From: Pseudoselenomonas ruminantium
GTDB taxonomy: Bacteria; Bacillota; Negativicutes; Selenomonadales; Selenomonadaceae
DNA: 37,330 nt
Assembly (NCBI GenBank): GCA_902781305.1
Contig: CACZIV010000008.1
Location: 89,301-126,630, forward strand
Direction: 5' to 3'
The position numbers and the translations under genes were made by a program. Below are positions 21,863 to 30,355 of this stretch, piece after piece; position 1 is the stretch's first letter, and every line of letters starts with the position of its first letter. A model generated the notes under the pieces. The model was not told the origin of the DNA, did no database searches, and saw only the letters and a program-made list of their open reading frames with translations.

Positions 21863-22663
21863 ATGTGGCGTGGTCTTTATACAGCAGGTACGGGCATGAT
21901 TACGGAATCCAAGCGTACGGATACGCTGGCCAATAATCTGGCGAATGCCAATACTACCGGGTTTAAGCGTGATGAGGCTATCAGCCGGGAGTTTGAGCCT
22001 ATGCTGATTAAGCGCATCAACGACGGGATAAATAAGAATGATGTGACCAGTTTTAAGCAGTTTCATGTGGGGGATCAGTATCCGACCGTGGGGACTTTGG
22101 GACTGGGTTCTTATATTGATGAAATTGCCACGGAACATAGTCAGGGGGCTTTTGAAACCACGGGCAATCCGTTGGACCTGGCGATTTCCGGCAATGGCTA
22201 TTTTGCGATTCAGACGGAAAATGGTGTGCGCTATACCCGTGACGGTAATTTTTATAAGTCGGCCAGAGGCCAGATTCAGACGGTTAATGGTCAGATGGTT
22301 TTGGGGCGCAATGGTCAGGGAATCACCATCCCGGAGGAAACCGTCAGCATTATGGTGGGCGCACAGGGCGAGGTTTATGCCGATGGCCAGCAGGTGGGAC
22401 AACTGCAGTTTGTGCAGTTCAATAACCGGCGTGCGGTGTTGAAACAGGGAAATAATCTCTATTATCCGCAGGAGGGGGCTCAGCCGCAGCCGGCTACCGG
22501 AGAAATTCAGCAGGGACTTTTGGAGCGCTCGAATACCAATGTGGTATCGGAGATGGTAGAGCTCATCAATAATCATCGTCTGTATGAGGCTGGTTCCAAG
22601 GCAGTTACCACACAGGATGCAATGCTCGATAAGTCCGTTAATGATGTAGGACGGGTTTCTTAA
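21863..22663 (+). CDS. flgF: Flagellar basal-body rod protein FlgF (FlhO-like)
   Basis: A 266-residue member of the FlgE/F/G family. N-terminal MWRGLYTAGTGMITESKRTD with LANNLANANTTGFKRDEA (the conserved ANNLAN..TTGFK box), the central DUF1533-type segment TTGNPLDLAISGNGYFAIQ and RYTRDGNFY, and a C-terminal SNTNVVSEMVELINNHRLYE helix. The N- and C-terminal helices build the coiled-coil rod. It is exported by the flagellar type III system, with no signal peptide. AAGGAGTG precedes ATG 21863. First gene of the flagellar block; no recognisable sigma-28 promoter lies in front. Confidence 0.9.
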   Translation: MWRGLYTAGTGMITESKRTDTLANNLANANTTGFKRDEAISREFEPMLIKRINDGINKNDVTSFKQFHVGDQYPTVGTLGLGSYIDEIATEHSQGAFETTGNPLDLAISGNGYFAIQTENGVRYTRDGNFYKSARGQIQTVNGQMVLGRNGQGITIPEETVSIMVGAQGEVYADGQQVGQLQFVQFNNRRAVLKQGNNLYYPQEGAQPQPATGEIQQGLLERSNTNVVSEMVELINNHRLYEAGSKAVTTQDAMLDKSVNDVGRVS

Positions 22664-22742
22664 ATTCCATTTAAGATTTGGTGTAGTTTGTTCGATATAT
22701 ATCAAGAGAAAGGTTTTTTGCGCCTATTTTTGGGGCGTTGGG

Positions 22743-22764
22743 CAGCGATAGTGCGTTATCGCTG
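22743..22764 (+). other. Hairpin in the flgF-flgG gap
   Basis: CAGCGATA (22743-22750) and TATCGCTG (22757-22764) form an 8-bp stem with a 6-base loop about 15 bases before the flgG ribosome binding site. There is no T-run. It may stabilise or modulate the flgG part of the transcript. Confidence 0.5.
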
Positions 22765-22790
22765 GCGTTATAAGAAGGGGGAAGCTCACT

Positions 22791-23582
22791 ATGATGAGAG
22801 CGCTTTGGTCGGCAGCTTCGGGAATGAAGGGGCAGCAGACGAATATGGATGTTATTGCCCATAATATTGCCAACGTGAATACTTACGGCGGCAAGAAGGT
22901 GCGGGCTGAATTTCAGGATTTAATTTATCAGACCTTGCGTGATGCCGGGGCACAGAGCGGGCAGGATAACCAGTATCCTACGGGGCTGCAGGTTGGTCTG
23001 GGCACGCGTGTGGCAGCTACGCAGCGTGTGATTACGCAGGGGCCGTTGCAGACTACGGAAAATCCGCTGGATGTAGGCATTCAGGGCGAGGGATATTTCC
23101 GGGTTACGCTGCCGGACGGTTCGACCGCGTACACCCGTGATGGTTCGTTCAAGCTGGATTCTCAGCGGCGGTTGGTGACAACAGACGGTTATTTGATTGC
23201 TGATGGCATTACCTTTGGCGAAACTTCGCCGGTGGATTCGATTGTCATTGCCGGTGACGGGCAGGTTTCGGAAACACCGGCAGGCGGCACGCAGCAGAAC
23301 GTAGGGCAGATTACACTGGCACGGTTTGTCAATCCTGCCGGGCTTACGGCCATTGGCAAGAATCTCTTTATCGTATCCGAGGCTTCTGGTGCAGCCATTC
23401 CGGGAAATCCCGGTGCGGATGGCGCCGGAACGCTTACTCAGGGAACATTGGAAATGAGCAATGTGCAGATTGTAGAGGAAATGGTCAATATGATTGTTTC
23501 CCAGCGTGCCTATGAATCCAATTCCAAGGCTATTACGACTTCCGATTCGATGCTGGAAATCGCTAATGGACTCAAACGCTGA
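22791..23582 (+). CDS. flgG: Flagellar distal rod protein FlgG
   Basis: A 263-residue protein, typical FlgG length. MMRALWSAASGMKGQQTNMD, IAHNIANVNTYGGKK, TTENPLDVGIQGEGYFRVT, YTRDGSFKLD, the C-terminal LEMSNVQIVEEMVNMIVSQR and AYESNSKAITTSDSMLEIAN. It builds the distal rod, polymerised through the periplasm and the P and L rings. The usual NTTGFKK box reads NTYGGKK (residues 30-36), a small departure. AAGGGGGAA precedes the ATG. Its stop shares a base with the start of flgA (TGATG). Confidence 0.93.
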   Translation: MMRALWSAASGMKGQQTNMDVIAHNIANVNTYGGKKVRAEFQDLIYQTLRDAGAQSGQDNQYPTGLQVGLGTRVAATQRVITQGPLQTTENPLDVGIQGEGYFRVTLPDGSTAYTRDGSFKLDSQRRLVTTDGYLIADGITFGETSPVDSIVIAGDGQVSETPAGGTQQNVGQITLARFVNPAGLTAIGKNLFIVSEASGAAIPGNPGADGAGTLTQGTLEMSNVQIVEEMVNMIVSQRAYESNSKAITTSDSMLEIANGLKR

Positions 23583-24364
23583 TGAAAATGAAGAGAAGCC
23601 GCTTAGCCATTCGCAGCATATTCTGTATGCTATGGAGTGGCTTCTTCTGTCTGTTTGTGCTTGCTTTTCCGCCGCAGGCAGAAGCTCTTTATGGCGGTGG
23701 CATGCAGGCGGAGGTTTTTCCCCAGCAAATCAGTTCGCAGAAATTGGCCGGGATTGCCCGGCAGCAGCTGGAATTGGAACTGCATAAGATTAGTGAAACA
23801 AGGCGCCATGTGCTGACGCTCACCAATGCTCCGCGGGATATGCGCTTGCCGGCAGGGAAAATGCGCTATGAGGCAGAAATTCCCGGTCAGATTCGCTATG
23901 GCGGCGTGCAGCCGGTACATATACGGATTTATGTCGATGAAAAACTTTATCGGCGGGTAATCTGCTACTACCGGGTGCAGGTCTTTGAAAAAGTGCTGGT
24001 AGCGGGGATGAATCTGGGGCTGGAACAGGCGATTGCACCCAACGCTGTACGCGTGGAGGAACGGGAAGTAGCAGGCGGTCAGGGACGGTATTTGGAAAAA
24101 TTCGAGGATATTGCCGGACGTGTGCCTGTGCGTTATATTCAGATGGGGCAGCCGCTGGAACAGAATATGCTCCAGAATCCTGTGGTAATCCATTCGGGGG
24201 CACCGGTAAAATTGGTGATCAATTATAAGGGGATACAGGTCAGTGCTGAAGGCATCGCCATGCAAAAAGGGCGCGTAGGGGGCAGGATAAAAGTGCGTAA
24301 CGCGCATTCCTCACGTGTCCTGCAGGGAAAGGTTATTGATGCCTCTACTGTGGAGATTAGCTGA
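23582..24364 (+). CDS. flgA: Flagellar P-ring assembly chaperone FlgA
   Basis: A 260-residue exported protein. Basic N-terminus and hydrophobic signal segment (residues ~10-36, ending QAEA), a middle domain and a C-terminal SAF domain (LGLEQAIAPNAVRVEEREVA; GAPVKLVINYKGIQVSAEGI; KVRNAHSSRVLQGKVID). FlgA helps FlgI assemble into the P ring in the periplasm. The start overlaps the flgG stop by one base, so the genes are co-translated. Such a gene is expected only where there is an outer membrane, in keeping with a diderm Firmicute. Confidence 0.88.
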   Translation: MKMKRSRLAIRSIFCMLWSGFFCLFVLAFPPQAEALYGGGMQAEVFPQQISSQKLAGIARQQLELELHKISETRRHVLTLTNAPRDMRLPAGKMRYEAEIPGQIRYGGVQPVHIRIYVDEKLYRRVICYYRVQVFEKVLVAGMNLGLEQAIAPNAVRVEEREVAGGQGRYLEKFEDIAGRVPVRYIQMGQPLEQNMLQNPVVIHSGAPVKLVINYKGIQVSAEGIAMQKGRVGGRIKVRNAHSSRVLQGKVIDASTVEIS

Positions 24365-24385
24365 TGATAAAGGCAGGTAGTGACG

Positions 24386-24988
24386 ATGAAGTTAAAATAT
24401 AAGAAACAAATTGCCGGAGCATTGGCGGCGGGAACTTTGTTTTTGGCCTTGGCGCCAGTAGCAGATGCCCAATCTCTGTGGGCGATGTCCGGGGGGAGAA
24501 CCCGCAATATATTTGCTGACCGCAAGGCGCAGGATGTGGGGGATATCCTCACCATTGTTATCAGTGAGTCTACTTCCATATCGGATACCCGCTCCAGTTC
24601 CAACAGCAAGAGCGGGAAGAACTCGCTGGATGCCGGCGTGGGTATCTTTGATTTTATCAAGGCTGCTTCTATCGGCGGCTCGGATTCCTTTAAGGCGGAT
24701 GGTTCGGCTGCTTCCAAGAACACAACCCATGGTAATGTGACCGTGACGGTAGTGGATGTGCAGCCCAATGGCAATCTGGTGCTGGAGGGGACGCAATCTA
24801 TCTGGAATAATAAGAACGAGCACAAGATAACCTTTAAAGGGATTTGCCGTCCGGAGGACGTTACGGCGAGCAATACGATTTCCTCGACCAAAATTGCGTC
24901 GGCTACGGTGCGGTTTGATGGCAAGGGGCCCTTGAATGCCAAACAGCGGCAGGGCATACTGACCCAGGTATTCAACTTCTTGTTCTGA
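24386..24988 (+). CDS. flgH: Flagellar L-ring protein FlgH, without a lipobox cysteine
   Basis: A 200-residue protein. Signal peptide (MKLKYKKQIAGALAAGTLFL to ~ADA) and mature start QSLWAMSGGRTRNIFADRKA, then DVGDILTIVISESTSISD and the C-terminal blocks TVTVVDVQPNGNLVLEG, ITFKGICRPEDVTASNTISS and VRFDGKGPLNAKQRQGILTQ, all typical of FlgH. FlgH forms the outer-membrane L ring. In Proteobacteria it is a lipoprotein; here no Cys follows the signal peptide, so it would be cut by signal peptidase I. ATG 24386 is chosen over GTG 24380 on spacing to AGGCAGG. Confidence 0.9.
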   Translation: MKLKYKKQIAGALAAGTLFLALAPVADAQSLWAMSGGRTRNIFADRKAQDVGDILTIVISESTSISDTRSSSNSKSGKNSLDAGVGIFDFIKAASIGGSDSFKADGSAASKNTTHGNVTVTVVDVQPNGNLVLEGTQSIWNNKNEHKITFKGICRPEDVTASNTISSTKIASATVRFDGKGPLNAKQRQGILTQVFNFLF

Positions 24989-25006
24989 TAGGATATGGAG
25001 GCTTTT

Positions 25007-26128
25007 ATGAAAAGAGTATTGGCTTGTTTACTGGCAGGGGCTTTGGCTTTGGGGATTGTCCCGCCAACAGCCTCGGCAGATAATGCCGTAACCCGGATAA
25101 AGGATATCGCCAAAGTGCAGGGGGTGCGCTCCAATCAGCTCATGGGCTACGGATTGGTAGTTGGCCTTAACGGCACCGGTGATTCCAATAAATCTGTAGA
25201 AACCGTGCAATCCATTGTCAATATGTTGAAAGCTTATGGGGTGGCGGTAAATCAGGGTTCCCTGAAATCCGACAATGTGGCAGCTGTTATGGTAACGGCT
25301 ACTTTGCCGCCGTTTGTACGGGAAGGTGATACCATCGATATTACGGTATCGTCCATTGGTGATGCGGACAGCATTCAGGGGGGAACGCTATTGCAGACCC
25401 CGCTTAAAGCCGGCAATGGTGAAGTTTATGCTGTGGCGCAGGGGGCCGTGTCTACGGGTGGTTTTGCTGCGGGGCGTGGCGGCGGTGGTAATTCCACGGC
25501 AACCAAGAATTTTCCCACAGTCGGCATGACACCGAATGGGGCCATTGTGGAACGTACGGTAGAAGATGACCTGGGGCGTAATGGACGTCTTTCCCTGTCG
25601 CTGTCTCATCCGGATTTTACCACGGCTACCCGTATGGCAGCCGCAATCAATTCGCAGTATGGGGGTGTTGCGCAGGCCGTAAATCCCGGGCGTATCGATA
25701 TCAACATTCCCGCCTATTACAAGGGAAATGTGGTCGGCTTTGTGGCCTCCATTGAAGAACTGCCGGTTATGCCGGATAAAGTGGCCAAGATTGTGGTGAA
25801 TGAACGTACCGGCACCATTGTTATGGGCGGTGATGTTACGGTGGATGAAATCGCGATTACACAGGGCGGTCTGTCCATCCGGGTGCAGAAAAGTACGAAT
25901 GCCAATCAGCCCGAGCCGTTCAGTTATGGTACGACCATTGTGACCAAAAACAGTGATGTGGATGTGAAGGAAGACAAAGCGAGCACTGTGGTGCTGCCGG
26001 CTACGGCGAACATCAATGACATTGTTGGTGCACTTAATGCTGTAGGGGCAACGCCGCGTGATACGATTTCCATTTTGCAGGCCATGAAGGCCTCCGGGGC
26101 GATTCACGCAGAATTGCAGTTGATTTGA
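25007..26128 (+). CDS. flgI: Flagellar P-ring protein FlgI
   Basis: A 373-residue exported protein. Signal peptide MKRVLACLLAGALALGIVPP to ASA, then RIKDIAKVQGVRSNQLMGYG with LVVGLNGTGD, the NVAAVMVTATLPPFVREGD block, VVNERTGTIVMGGDV and the C-terminal ALNAVGATPRDTISILQAMK. It polymerises into the periplasmic ring around the distal rod. ATG 25007 has GGAGG five bases upstream; an ATG at 24995 contains that site and is rejected. Lies 18 bases after flgH. Confidence 0.93.
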   Translation: MKRVLACLLAGALALGIVPPTASADNAVTRIKDIAKVQGVRSNQLMGYGLVVGLNGTGDSNKSVETVQSIVNMLKAYGVAVNQGSLKSDNVAAVMVTATLPPFVREGDTIDITVSSIGDADSIQGGTLLQTPLKAGNGEVYAVAQGAVSTGGFAAGRGGGGNSTATKNFPTVGMTPNGAIVERTVEDDLGRNGRLSLSLSHPDFTTATRMAAAINSQYGGVAQAVNPGRIDINIPAYYKGNVVGFVASIEELPVMPDKVAKIVVNERTGTIVMGGDVTVDEIAITQGGLSIRVQKSTNANQPEPFSYGTTIVTKNSDVDVKEDKASTVVLPATANINDIVGALNAVGATPRDTISILQAMKASGAIHAELQLI

Positions 26129-26154
26129 TGACAGATTAAAGGCAGGTGTTGGAT

Positions 26155-26601
26155 ATGCAGATACCACCCTTGTATACTTCGGCTTTGGGCGCAGGCGGCA
26201 ACAGCAATTATGCATCGTCACAGACGGCTGCAGAATCCGCGAAATTCTCCCAGATTTTAAATGAGCTGAAAAATAAAACGGAAGGTGCCTTGAATCCTAA
26301 GGAGGCTGAGGCGCTTAAAGCGGCAAAGGCTGCGGAGAAACGGGATAAAGACCTGAAAAAGGCCTGTGAAGGATTTGAGGCGATGTTCCTCAATATGATG
26401 TATCGGCAGATGCGGGCTACCGTACCGGAAGATACGCTCTTTGGGGAGTCCAATGCGCTGAAAATCTTTCAGGACATGCGGGATGACGAACTGATGAAGA
26501 ATGTGGCCGCAGGCGGCGGCATCGGCATTGCGGATATGATGTACAAACAGCTTAAACCGCAGGTTGAAAGTCGCAATGCGGCGCAGAATGTGATAAAATA
26601 A
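26155..26601 (+). CDS. flgJ: FlgJ-type rod-binding protein without muramidase domain
   Basis: A 148-residue protein. The rod-binding domain is clear: LKKACEGFEAMFLNMMYRQM, then FGESNALKIFQDMRDDELMK and GGGIGIADMMYKQL. The C-terminal peptidoglycan hydrolase domain of proteobacterial FlgJ is absent, as in many Firmicutes, so hole-making in the wall must use another enzyme. It has no signal peptide and is exported by the flagellar apparatus. ATG 26155 follows AGGCAGG. Last gene of the flagellar block here. Confidence 0.9.
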   Translation: MQIPPLYTSALGAGGNSNYASSQTAAESAKFSQILNELKNKTEGALNPKEAEALKAAKAAEKRDKDLKKACEGFEAMFLNMMYRQMRATVPEDTLFGESNALKIFQDMRDDELMKNVAAGGGIGIADMMYKQLKPQVESRNAAQNVIK

Positions 26602-26661
26602 TGGACGGTGGGACGGCTTTCCCGCCGTCCCTGTTTGTTTTTTAGGAGGTCCTTGGTTTTG

Positions 26662-28149
26662 ATGATAAAAAAACGCAGCTTAGCTGCTTTGACATTAGCT
26701 GTTTCTCTGCTCGGTGCGCCGCTTTTTGCTGAGGCCGCTGATTTGCATGCCGTCCGCTATCATAGTGGTTCTGAACATGACCGGATTGTCTTTGACTGGT
26801 CATCCATGCCCCGCTATAATGTGACGGTGTCCAGTGACCGGCGGCAGGTAACGCTGGATTTTTTTGGCGTGGAACGCCGCAGTATAGATGAAAAGACATT
26901 TAGCAGCTCCAGAATTGAAAAGGTGCAATTCACGGAGAAAAACGGACATTTGCTGGTTACTCTGCGGCTTAAAGCAGGGCTATCCTATCGGGTCGAAAAA
27001 CTGGCCAATCCTGCCCGGATTTTTATTGATGTGGTGCCGGAGACAGCGAATGTGTCCAGAACGAAAAAGCCGGCCATACAGACCAAGCCTGCTGTGAAAA
27101 ATCCGCTGCCGGCAACTGCGGGCGGCAATGTGTTGAATCTCAATTTTGACGGCCTTTACACGGAGATGGTGGGGCCGGGACTGGCTCGCAGGGAATATGT
27201 ATATTGGGATTCTGCGGGAAAGATTTCCGCCTACTTTATCGAGGCCGACAAGAATCTTTACGACGTTAAGCCGGTACTGGCCCGCGGGCGTGTGCCCGGG
27301 CTGCAGACAACCAGCGGGATGTCGGATATGACGGACGCGGTTGCGGCGGTGAATGCGACTTATTTTGCCGGCAATGGTGATGCCATTGGCATGCTGAAGA
27401 TTGATGGCGATATGGCCGGTACGACCTATTATCGGCGTACAGCCCTGGGCATTGGCCGGGATGGCAAGCCCTTTATGGGGCCGGTCAGCTATACGGGCAC
27501 GGTAACGCTGGGGGATGTGACCTTGCCGGTATCCGGAGTGGATGCAGAGCGGGGCGAGGACAATCTGACCTTGTACAATCATTGGTATGGCAGCCGCACG
27601 GGTACCAATGAATATGGTATGGAATATACGGTAGTGGATGGTGAAGTAACAGCGATACATAACGGCAATTCGGCCATCCCCAAGAATGGCTGTGTCGTAT
27701 CGGTTCATGGTTCGGCGGCGGAGGCTTTTTCCGGAGTGCAGGTTGGCGATAAGGCCGTTATTTCCCAGGAAATGAGCAGTCCCTGGAATCAGGCTGTGTA
27801 TATTATGGGCGCGGGGCCGCGCCTGGTGCAGAACGGCGTGGTCAATGTGACGGCCGGCAATGAGCAGTTTCCTGCGGATATCCGCTATGGACGTGCTCCA
27901 CGCAGCGCGGTAGCCATCCTCAAAAATGGCAACTATCTGTTCGGTGTCGTGGACGGAAGACAGTCTTCCAGCCGTGGTCTCACGCTGACGGATTGGGCTA
28001 AACTGCTGGTCAAGATGGGAGCCAAAGACGCGATGAATCTCGATGGTGGCGGCTCTAGTGCCCTGGTCGTGGGGGGCCTGCTGCAAAACTCCCCCAGCGA
28101 TGGGCGGGAGCGTTCCGTGGGGTCGGCGTTGATTCTTACGGAAAAATAA
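26662..28149 (+). CDS. Exported AMIN-domain + phosphodiester glycosidase (NAGPA/DUF2233) protein
   Basis: A 495-residue protein. Signal peptide (MIKKRSLAALTLAVSLLGAP, cut after AEA), an N-terminal beta-rich AMIN-type domain (about 27-120; HDRIVFDWSSMPRYNVTVSS, RQVTLDFFGV), a Pro/Lys linker (~125-150), then the phosphodiester-glycosidase domain with AAVNATYFAGNGDAIGM, ALGIGRDGK, MGAGPRLVQNG, APRSAVAILKNGNYLFGVVD and MNLDGGGSSALVV. The domain is related to the enzyme that uncovers mannose-6-phosphate by removing GlcNAc. In bacteria AMIN domains target the septum or wall, so it probably acts on phosphodiester-linked sugars in the envelope; the substrate is unknown. AGGAGGT precedes the ATG by 11 bases. 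Confidence 0.85.
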   Translation: MIKKRSLAALTLAVSLLGAPLFAEAADLHAVRYHSGSEHDRIVFDWSSMPRYNVTVSSDRRQVTLDFFGVERRSIDEKTFSSSRIEKVQFTEKNGHLLVTLRLKAGLSYRVEKLANPARIFIDVVPETANVSRTKKPAIQTKPAVKNPLPATAGGNVLNLNFDGLYTEMVGPGLARREYVYWDSAGKISAYFIEADKNLYDVKPVLARGRVPGLQTTSGMSDMTDAVAAVNATYFAGNGDAIGMLKIDGDMAGTTYYRRTALGIGRDGKPFMGPVSYTGTVTLGDVTLPVSGVDAERGEDNLTLYNHWYGSRTGTNEYGMEYTVVDGEVTAIHNGNSAIPKNGCVVSVHGSAAEAFSGVQVGDKAVISQEMSSPWNQAVYIMGAGPRLVQNGVVNVTAGNEQFPADIRYGRAPRSAVAILKNGNYLFGVVDGRQSSSRGLTLTDWAKLLVKMGAKDAMNLDGGGSSALVVGGLLQNSPSDGRERSVGSALILTEK

Positions 28150-28172
28150 ATTTATTTAGGACTTTATACCTA

Positions 28173-28201
28173 TAGTAAAACCATTATGATGGCGGTATAA
28201 T
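28173..28201 (+). promoter_or_regulatory. Possible promoter of the S55 gene
   Basis: A perfect TATAAT (28196-28201) lies 42 bases before the TTG start. The -35 position (TAGTAA, 28173-28178) is weak. Confidence 0.35.
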
Positions 28202-28242
28202 GAAGGGATAGCGATTATTGCGAGCAAATGAGGTGAATTATT

Positions 28243-30243
28243 TTGCGTAAATATATAAGGAAAATGGCGGCTTTTGGACTGGCGGCCATGATGACGATGC
28301 CGCCTGCTACGGGATTGGCGCTGGACCCCATTTTGTCCCATGATCAGGTGACGGAAGGGATGGTCGGCACGGCTTACACCGTTATCGACAGCAGCGGGCA
28401 GCTGCGGGATTTTCAAGTGGATATCGTGGGCAATATGGAGAATGGCAAAGGTTCGCAGCCGATGATTATGGCCAAAGCCTCCGGGCCGGTGATTGAACAG
28501 ACCGGTGGGATATTGCAGGGCATGAGTGGCAGCCCTGTATATGTGAATGGCTATCTTATCGGTGCGGTAGCGGCAGGGATTAAGGAAATGACGCCGTATA
28601 CGTTCTTTATTACGCCGATTGATGAGATGCTGCCCTTGTGGTCCATGCCGGACAAGAAGAATAAGACGCGTATTTCGACGATTAACATAAAAAAAGCGGC
28701 GGAGAAAAGAGAAAAGGCCGCTGCAGAAAAGAAGAAACAAAAAGAGGAGCGGGCTAAATCTGCAGATAAAAAGGTCTATGGGGATGAACTCGTGGATCGG
28801 GCGCGGGCGGCAGTAACTGTGGATAAGGAACAGGCCAAAAAAGAGAAGGACGCACCGGCAAAGGATGAGAAAAACGAGTCCGTCGTTCAGCAGCCCGCAG
28901 ATGATAAGCCGCAGGCTAAGGCGGATGTAAAGCCTGAGCCTAAGGATGTCATGTATTTTTCCGGCTTTAACCAGGCCGGACTGGACTTTTTGAAACGACA
29001 GATTGACCCGCATGACAGCTTTACGTTTCTGCCGATGGGTACGCCCGGCACGGCAGCGATGAATAAGACGAAATATCATGCTACGCTGGAACCGGGGGCG
29101 GCTGTCGGTGTTGCTGTGACTTATGGTGACTTTGCCGTAGGAGCAACCGGAACGGTGACGGCTGTAGATGGCGACCGGATTTTGGCTTTTGGCCATCCCT
29201 TCCTGCATCGGGGCAATGTCAATTACTTTATGACGGATGCCACGGTGGTGGGCACGATAAGCGGCCAGAGCAACGGCATGAAAGTGGCTAATATCGGCAA
29301 CATTATCGGCCGTATCAGTCAGGACCGGGCAACGGGAATTGCAGGTACTTTGGGGCAGTTCCCTTCGGTGGTGCCCATCAAGGTCAGCGTCAAGGACAAC
29401 GGCCTTGCCCGCAGTGAAAACTATGGGGCACGGATTGCCTATGATGAAGATTTCCTGCCGCAGCTTTCCGGCGGTATTGCCTATGCAGCGCTTTCCAAGA
29501 CCAGTGACAACCTCAGTGGCAGCACGGCTAAGGTCGGGTTCAGGATTCGTACGGATGCGGTAAAAGACGGCGTGGTAAAGCGGGACAATATGTTCTACAA
29601 CACGGCAGACGTTGGCCAGATTGCCATGGCTGAACTCATGCAGGCTATGAGCACGATTTGCCAGAATGCAGACAAAGAATCCGATATCATCGATGTGCAG
29701 GTGGATATCACCGTGGATGGCGGCAGAAAGACGGCCTCCCTGGTATCTGCCGTGCCAGACAAGAAAAAGGTAAAGCCCGGCGACACGGTGAAATTTACGA
29801 CGACCATCAAACCGTACCGCAAGGCACAGGAAACGCTGATTATTCCTTACAAGGTGCCGGATGCCCAGCCGGCAGGCACGTTGAATCTGGATATCCGCGG
29901 CGGCGGGCTGGTGCCGGTTACGGCGCTGATGCTTCTGCAGCAGTCTGGTGTAGATGTAGCCAGCACGCCGGAAACCAAACAGACGACGGAAGACCGTCTG
30001 CGCAAGCTGGAAAAGGCCGGGAAGAATAATGAAATTGTTATTGCACCCGGACCTGTGCAGGCAACGCCGAGTAAAGAAGCTTTGGCGAATGCGCAGAAAG
30101 ATGCCAATTTGAAGAGAAAGGCCAAAGTCAGCAAGCTGGCCAGCTTTGGCAAGAAGGAACTCACTCCTGGCGAAACGAAATTCGCCACAGGTTACATCAT
30201 TGACAATGTAATCCATTCCGCATTGACAGTAGAGCGCAGTTAA
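28243..30243 (+). CDS. Exported SpoIVB-peptidase-S55-type protein with permuted Ser/His segments
   Basis: A 666-residue protein starting TTG 28243, with GAGGTG upstream. Signal peptide to about residue 26. The segment with GMSGSP (93-98), then VNGYLIGAVAAGI and FFITPIDEML, matches the catalytic-Ser half of SpoIVB. A Lys/Glu-rich disordered stretch covers ~137-235. The second half, GATGTVTAVDGDRILAFGHP (His318) and IGRISQDRATGIAGTLGQFP, matches the His half of SpoIVB, which in SpoIVB comes before the Ser. A beta-rich C-terminal part (to ~600) and a charged tail (RKLEKAGKNNEIV; KRKAKVSKLASFGKKELTP) follow. The role is unknown: it may be a periplasmic serine protease or an inactive scaffold. It sits alone between an envelope glycosidase and murA. 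Confidence 0.8.
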   Translation: MRKYIRKMAAFGLAAMMTMPPATGLALDPILSHDQVTEGMVGTAYTVIDSSGQLRDFQVDIVGNMENGKGSQPMIMAKASGPVIEQTGGILQGMSGSPVYVNGYLIGAVAAGIKEMTPYTFFITPIDEMLPLWSMPDKKNKTRISTINIKKAAEKREKAAAEKKKQKEERAKSADKKVYGDELVDRARAAVTVDKEQAKKEKDAPAKDEKNESVVQQPADDKPQAKADVKPEPKDVMYFSGFNQAGLDFLKRQIDPHDSFTFLPMGTPGTAAMNKTKYHATLEPGAAVGVAVTYGDFAVGATGTVTAVDGDRILAFGHPFLHRGNVNYFMTDATVVGTISGQSNGMKVANIGNIIGRISQDRATGIAGTLGQFPSVVPIKVSVKDNGLARSENYGARIAYDEDFLPQLSGGIAYAALSKTSDNLSGSTAKVGFRIRTDAVKDGVVKRDNMFYNTADVGQIAMAELMQAMSTICQNADKESDIIDVQVDITVDGGRKTASLVSAVPDKKKVKPGDTVKFTTTIKPYRKAQETLIIPYKVPDAQPAGTLNLDIRGGGLVPVTALMLLQQSGVDVASTPETKQTTEDRLRKLEKAGKNNEIVIAPGPVQATPSKEALANAQKDANLKRKAKVSKLASFGKKELTPGETKFATGYIIDNVIHSALTVERS

Positions 30244-30275
30244 TGTACTTTCGCGCAGCAAAGTGCAATCCCCTA

Positions 30276-30304
30276 TTGTAAAGACTGGCGGTTAATGGTA
30301 AACT
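30276..30304 (+). promoter_or_regulatory. Promoter of murA
   Basis: TTGTAA (30276-30281), 17-base spacer, TAAACT (30299-30304). Confidence 0.6.
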
Positions 30305-30355
30305 ATTGGTTGGTGCTTTTTAGAGAGCATGACTATTAGGAGGATAAAGAACTTA

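Noticed and set aside
21832-21866. A possible sigma-28 promoter (TAAGTTT and CCGATAA) in front of flgF
   Set aside because: The spacing is too long, and the -10-like part overlaps the ribosome binding site and start codon, leaving no room for a transcript start.
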